Shown here in pieces: positions 60,447-64,000 of a stretch of DNA of 64,000 bases. The DNA comes from Herbiconiux ginsengi (GTDB lineage Bacteria; Actinomycetota; Actinomycetes; Actinomycetales; Microbacteriaceae): contig NZ_FNPZ01000001.1 in the NCBI RefSeq assembly GCF_900107435.1, positions 406,960-470,959 of the forward strand, written 5' to 3'. The notes under the pieces were generated by a model. That model saw only the letters and a program-made list of their open reading frames with translations. It was not told where the DNA came from and did no database searches. A program made the translations under genes and the position numbers. The first letter of the stretch is position 1. Every line of letters begins with the position of its first letter.

Positions 60447-61722
60447 GGCGAGCGCCGGCGAGAGCGAGCGCGCCCACGAGCATCCCGACCGCGAGGATCA
60501 CGGCGGCGAGCGAGATGCCGGTCGCGAGCAGGAGCACGACCGAGCCGGAGCCGAGCACCACGGCCGACGCGATACGGGTGCGCGCCCGACGGGACGAGCC
60601 GAGGAACCTCGCCGTGCCCGTGCCCGTGCCGTTCTCGAACCGTCCGAGGCCGGCCGCGACCGGGAGCACGGCGATGCCGACGGCGAGCAGCCACAGCGGG
60701 CGAGTGACCCACCACCCCGCACTCAGCGGCTCCGGCAGCGGCACTCCGGCCGATGCGTGCAGAGCGAGCAGCCCGCCGGCGAGCGCGACGATCACCGGCA
60801 TGTGCCAGAGATAGGCCGTCATGGCGCGGCTGCCGAGCGCATCCACGACGCTGCCGACGCCGGGGTGCTCGGCGATCTCGCGCAGCCGCTCTCGGAGCAG
60901 GGTGAACACCATCAGCTGCGCGACACCGAGCACGATCAGGCAGACCGTGGGCGGGTTGAGGTTCTGCAGCATGTCGACCGGATACGGCCCCGGCACCGTC
61001 AGCAGCACCAGCGCCACGACCGACCCGGCCGCGATGACGACTCGCGTGCGCACGGAGAGGGCGTCGAGGCGTCCGGCGGCGAGCCAGAATCCGAGTTGCT
61101 GGAGGGCGAGCCACACGAACAACAGGTTAAGGAAGCCGAGGGCGGTGCCATCCGTGCCGAACCGGAGCACGTCGACCGCGACCGCAGCCGTCACGAGCCC
61201 GGCGAGGCTCAGCACCGGTCGTCGGAGATGCGCCGCGACGAGCAGCGGCACGAAGGCGGAGCACAGCACGTACACGCCGAGGAACCAGAGCGGCTGACTG
61301 ATACGGAATCCGGCGGTGGCGACCAGCCCGGCCGGCACGCCGGAGACGGTCATCAGCGCGAGCCCGAAGCCGACCGCGACGACCGAGACGAGTGCGGGAA
61401 CGAGCAGGCGTCGCAGTCGACCCGCCACGTAGTCGCTGGCGCTGTGGCCCTGCTCGCGCATCCTCGTCCAGTGCCTGTGACTCGAGAAGCCGCCGACCAG
61501 GAAGAAGAGCGGCATGATCTGCACGACCCAGGTGACCGGCCCGAACCAGCCCTGGTTCTCGAGCGCGTTCTCCAGCAGCACCCCGTGCGGCCCGACGCTG
61601 ATGCCCGCCATCGTCGAGTGCAGCCCGACGACGACGAGCAGAAGGAACGATCGCACCAGGTCGACGCTGCGGTCGCGGTGACGAACGGATGCCGGCGTGC
61701 GGATGCCGGTGATGACGGACAT
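60439..61722 (-). CDS. Acyltransferase-3 family membrane protein (OafA/YrhL-like)
   Basis: A 427-residue protein with about ten hydrophobic segments and typical acyltransferase-3 motifs: D-L-V-R-S-F-L-L near the N-terminus, F-F-L-V-G-G-F-S-S-H-R-H-W and A-Y-L-W-H-M-P-V. It would O-acylate a surface polysaccharide or lipid. Overlaps the PRC-barrel gene tail to tail. Confidence 0.85.
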   Translation of the reverse strand: MSVITGIRTPASVRHRDRSVDLVRSFLLLVVVGLHSTMAGISVGPHGVLLENALENQGWFGPVTWVVQIMPLFFLVGGFSSHRHWTRMREQGHSASDYVAGRLRRLLVPALVSVVAVGFGLALMTVSGVPAGLVATAGFRISQPLWFLGVYVLCSAFVPLLVAAHLRRPVLSLAGLVTAAVAVDVLRFGTDGTALGFLNLLFVWLALQQLGFWLAAGRLDALSVRTRVVIAAGSVVALVLLTVPGPYPVDMLQNLNPPTVCLIVLGVAQLMVFTLLRERLREIAEHPGVGSVVDALGSRAMTAYLWHMPVIVALAGGLLALHASAGVPLPEPLSAGWWVTRPLWLLAVGIAVLPVAAGLGRFENGTGTGTARFLGSSRRARTRIASAVVLGSGSVVLLLATGISLAAVILAVGMLVGALALAGARPR

Positions 61723-61869
61723 CGGATTCCCCTCCGCACCCCAGCCCTTCCGGGGTGCTCAGGGAGCGTAGGAACGCGGCTTCGGGCGGGACATCACCCG
61801 CGGGAGCCGTTCGCACCCCTACCGCGGTAGGGTCGGGCGGCGCGGAGCCGTAGCGGCACGATCCGCCGG

Positions 61870-62541
61870 TCAGCGCGCGGGCGCGACGAGACCGGTGTCG
61901 TAGGCGAGCACGACCGCCTGCACCCGGTCGCGGAGCCCGAGTTTGGTGAAGATCTTGCTCACATGGGTCTTCACGGTCTGCTCGGCGATGAACAGCTCCG
62001 CCGCGATCTCGCTGTTCGACCGGCCCCGGCCCACCAGGACGAGCACCTCCCGCTCCCGCTCGGTGAGCGCGTTGAGTTCGCTCGCGCGGCGGGCCGGCAC
62101 CGGTGTCGACGCCGTGAACGTCTCGACGAGCCGCTTCATCACGCGGGGCGCGATCAGGGCGTCGCCCGACGCGACCACGCGCACGGCCTGCACGAGGTCT
62201 TCCGGAACCGCGTCTTTGAGCAGGAAACCGCTCGCGCCCGCCCGGAGGGCGTCGTGCACGTACTCGTCGATGTCGAACGTCGTCAGCACGAGCACGCGCG
62301 GCGTGTGAGGATCGCCGCGCGACGGGGTCGTGAGTTCGCGCGTGGCGTCGATGCCGTTCATCACGGGCATCCTGACATCCATCAGCACCACGTCGGGTTT
62401 GAGCGACCGACCGAGCGCGACGGCTTCTGCGCCGTCGCGCGCCTGACCGACCACACTGAGACCGTCTTGCGCGTCGAGGATCGCCGCGAACCCGGCACGC
62501 ACCATCGCCTGGTCGTCGGCGATGAGGATGGTGGTGGTCAC
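61870..62541 (-). CDS. NarL/LuxR-family response regulator
   Basis: A 223-residue regulator. Receiver with phospho-acceptor Asp55 in LMDVRMP and Lys in FLLKDA; LuxR HTH with LTEREREVLVLVGRG, then IAEQTVKTHVSKIFTKLG. GTG 62541 follows GGAG at proper distance; an in-frame GTG at 62547 overlaps the kinase stop. Partner of the adjacent kinase. Confidence 0.9.
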   Translation of the reverse strand: MTTTILIADDQAMVRAGFAAILDAQDGLSVVGQARDGAEAVALGRSLKPDVVLMDVRMPVMNGIDATRELTTPSRGDPHTPRVLVLTTFDIDEYVHDALRAGASGFLLKDAVPEDLVQAVRVVASGDALIAPRVMKRLVETFTASTPVPARRASELNALTEREREVLVLVGRGRSNSEIAAELFIAEQTVKTHVSKIFTKLGLRDRVQAVVLAYDTGLVAPAR

Positions 62542-62543
62542 GG

Positions 62544-63821
62544 TCACTCCGAAACGGTGGCGGGAAGGGGCAGATGCGCGGTCACGAGGTATCCTCCCTC
62601 GTCGGTGGGTCCGTTTTCCAGCGTGCCGCCGACCAGCAGGGTGCGCTCGCGCATGCCGACCAGACCGTGGCCACCGGAACCGGGGCCGGGGCTCGCGTCC
62701 GAACCGGGGCTGAGGCCGCCATCCGGTCCCCGGGTCTCCGCTCGCGGCGGTTCCACCCGGGCGGCTTCTCTTGGCGCCTCGTTCTCGATCGAGATGTCGA
62801 CCGCTGCGGCGCTCCGGGTCACCGCGACCCGGGTCGCCGCGCCGGGGGCGTGACGCACGGCGTTGCTGAGCGACTCCTGCACGATGCGATAGGCCGCGAG
62901 CGCGACCGCCGCCGGGGGCGTACCCGCACCGCTCACCGCCCAGTGCAGAGAGACGGGAACACCGGTCTTGCGCGCCGAGTCGATCAGGGTGGGGATGTCG
63001 AAGAGCCCCGGCTGCGGACCGAGACCGGTGGTGGCCTCCTCGTTGCGCAGCACACCGAGCAGCTGACGCATCTCGCCGAGCGCGCTTCGGGCGGTGGCGC
63101 CGATGTCGTCGAATTCCGCTGCGACGGCCGGATCGAGGTCGGGCAGCCGATACTTCGCCGACGACGCCTGCACCTGGATCACCGACATCCCGTGCGCCAC
63201 CACGTCGTGGAGTTCGCGAGCGATTCGGTTGCGTTCCTCGACGACCTCGCGGCGCCCCTGCTCTGCCACGGCGACCTGGCGCTCCCGGTCGAGCTGTGCG
63301 CGGATACTGCGCCGCTGCACGAGAAGCAGGGCGATCGCGAGCAGTCCGCCCGAGACGGCGGCGAACGGGATGGCGGAGGCGAGCGAGGTGTCGAAACCAC
63401 CGAATCGCTCCGGCGTGGTCGCGAGCACCACCGAGACGGCGAGAACGGAGACCAGCCACGACCCGATCGCCACCCGCCAGGTGGACACGAACGCGATGAC
63501 GACGATTACCGCCGCCTGGATGATGAGCGTCGTCACGGCCACCGGCCAGGGTGCGCCCTCGGAGTGCAGGCCGAGCAGCGGAAGCAGCACGAGCGGAATC
63601 ACCGAGAGCACGAGCGCGAGTCTCGGGCGCGCGGCGGCGAGCGGGATCAAGGCCGCCTGCAGCAGACCGATCACGAACGAGGCGGCGGGGGGCACCCCGT
63701 AGGCGGCCGTGTTCACCGGGATCGAGACGGAGGCGAGCACCACGGCGAGCACGCCGAGCGCGCCCCAGGCGAGCACGGTGGGGCGCCGGGTGGTCGGGTC
63801 AATCAGAGTGAACGGGCGCAT
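62544..63821 (-). CDS. Sensor histidine kinase (NarL-type, HisKA_3)
   Basis: A 425-residue membrane kinase. Four to five hydrophobic segments in the first ~150 residues, then a linker, the phospho-acceptor His in R-I-A-R-E-L-H-D-V-V-A-H-G, N-box LSNAVRHAPG and glycine box GHGLVGMRERT. A Ser/Pro/Gly-rich insert (~residues 365-385) lies within the ATPase domain. ATG at 63821 preferred over a GTG at 63842. Overlaps the preceding gene's end by 23 bp. Confidence 0.9.
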   Translation of the reverse strand: MRPFTLIDPTTRRPTVLAWGALGVLAVVLASVSIPVNTAAYGVPPAASFVIGLLQAALIPLAAARPRLALVLSVIPLVLLPLLGLHSEGAPWPVAVTTLIIQAAVIVVIAFVSTWRVAIGSWLVSVLAVSVVLATTPERFGGFDTSLASAIPFAAVSGGLLAIALLLVQRRSIRAQLDRERQVAVAEQGRREVVEERNRIARELHDVVAHGMSVIQVQASSAKYRLPDLDPAVAAEFDDIGATARSALGEMRQLLGVLRNEEATTGLGPQPGLFDIPTLIDSARKTGVPVSLHWAVSGAGTPPAAVALAAYRIVQESLSNAVRHAPGAATRVAVTRSAAAVDISIENEAPREAARVEPPRAETRGPDGGLSPGSDASPGPGSGGHGLVGMRERTLLVGGTLENGPTDEGGYLVTAHLPLPATVSE

Positions 63822-64000
63822 GGTGTCCGTCAACTGTGGCACGGACGGCAGCGGTCGGTTCCGACGAGGTCGAGCGCGCCGCAGTGATCCGATCGATCAC
63901 CAGACCGATCGCGATCGCGAAGACCACGGCGACGACGGCTCCGAGAAGCGGGGTCTCGCGGAACCAGGCGCCGGCGAGCACACCGACGGCCACCGAATAC
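63799..64000 (-). CDS. Membrane protein fragment at right edge
   Basis: The frame enters from the right edge and ends at 63799. The visible C-terminal ~65 residues have one or two hydrophobic segments (A-W-F-R-E-T-P-L-L-G-A-V-V-A-V-V-F-A-I) and a polar tail. The true start may lie beyond the window (a GTG at 63993 is possible). It precedes and overlaps the kinase gene, so belongs to the same operon. Function unknown. Confidence 0.5.
   Translation of the reverse strand, partial: YSVAVGVLAGAWFRETPLLGAVVAVVFAIAIGLVIDRITAARSTSSEPTAAVRATVDGHHAPVHSD

Overview
The window is high-GC DNA (roughly 65-70 %, strong G/C preference at third codon positions) with densely packed genes, many ATGA/GTGA start-stop overlaps, GTG starts and probable leaderless promoters. 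Gene families (DUF222-HNH endonuclease, SCO7613-type giant membrane protein, SecA2, OhrR/RpiR/PucR regulators) and the abundant GGATGC/GCATCC words point to an actinobacterium, most likely a member of the Microbacteriaceae. This placement is an inference from sequence style and gene content. I saw no rRNA, tRNA or CRISPR array.

Layout. 1-5.6 kb: a purine-nucleoside-type BMP ABC importer (lipoprotein end, double ATPase, two permeases) with a translationally linked amidohydrolase. 5.7-14.8 kb: FabH-like ketoacyl-ACP synthase, a helical-repeat protein, SecA2, a DNA/RNA non-specific endonuclease, and an ATPase-permease-GbsR exporter operon with a perfect 16-bp palindrome in its promoter. 14.85-30.5 kb: a probable acquired catabolic island bracketed by decayed insertion sequences (IS3 and IS110 fragments on the left, an IS5-like fragment on the right). 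It holds a GAF-PucR regulator divergent from a livGFHMK branched-chain-type importer, a secreted PHA-depolymerase-type esterase, an operon of Zn-alcohol dehydrogenase, two alpha/beta hydrolases and an MHS-family symporter, and pseudogenes of maleylacetate reductase and methylmalonate-semialdehyde dehydrogenase.

30.5-43 kb: a NarL-type two-component system, AraC regulator plus VOC protein, an OhrR-like regulator divergent from a small zinc-ribbon protein, a methyltransferase with a His-rich insert, a 2.3-kb module (FAD oxidoreductase, two-TM protein, XRE-cupin regulator) lying between two broken copies of the same aldo/keto reductase 5' end, a 1272-residue membrane protein and a DUF222-HNH protein. 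43-53.9 kb: methyltransferase, SRPBCC-ArsR fusion, then an RpiR-led operon: a metallophosphoesterase fused to a PQQ-type propeller, a carbohydrate-type ABC importer (two permeases, lipoprotein, ATPase), a HAD phosphatase and an aldo/keto reductase. Together these look like uptake and processing of a phosphorylated or phosphodiester-linked organic solute.

53.9-64 kb: stress and envelope genes (small charged helical protein, internally deleted Asp23, bactofilin-like membrane protein, HtrA-type protease), a toxin-antitoxin-like locus whose promoter is built from two GTCAAG-N5-CTTGAC palindromes, an ABC-F ATPase, PRC-barrel and acyltransferase-3 proteins, and a second NarL-type two-component system running to the right edge.
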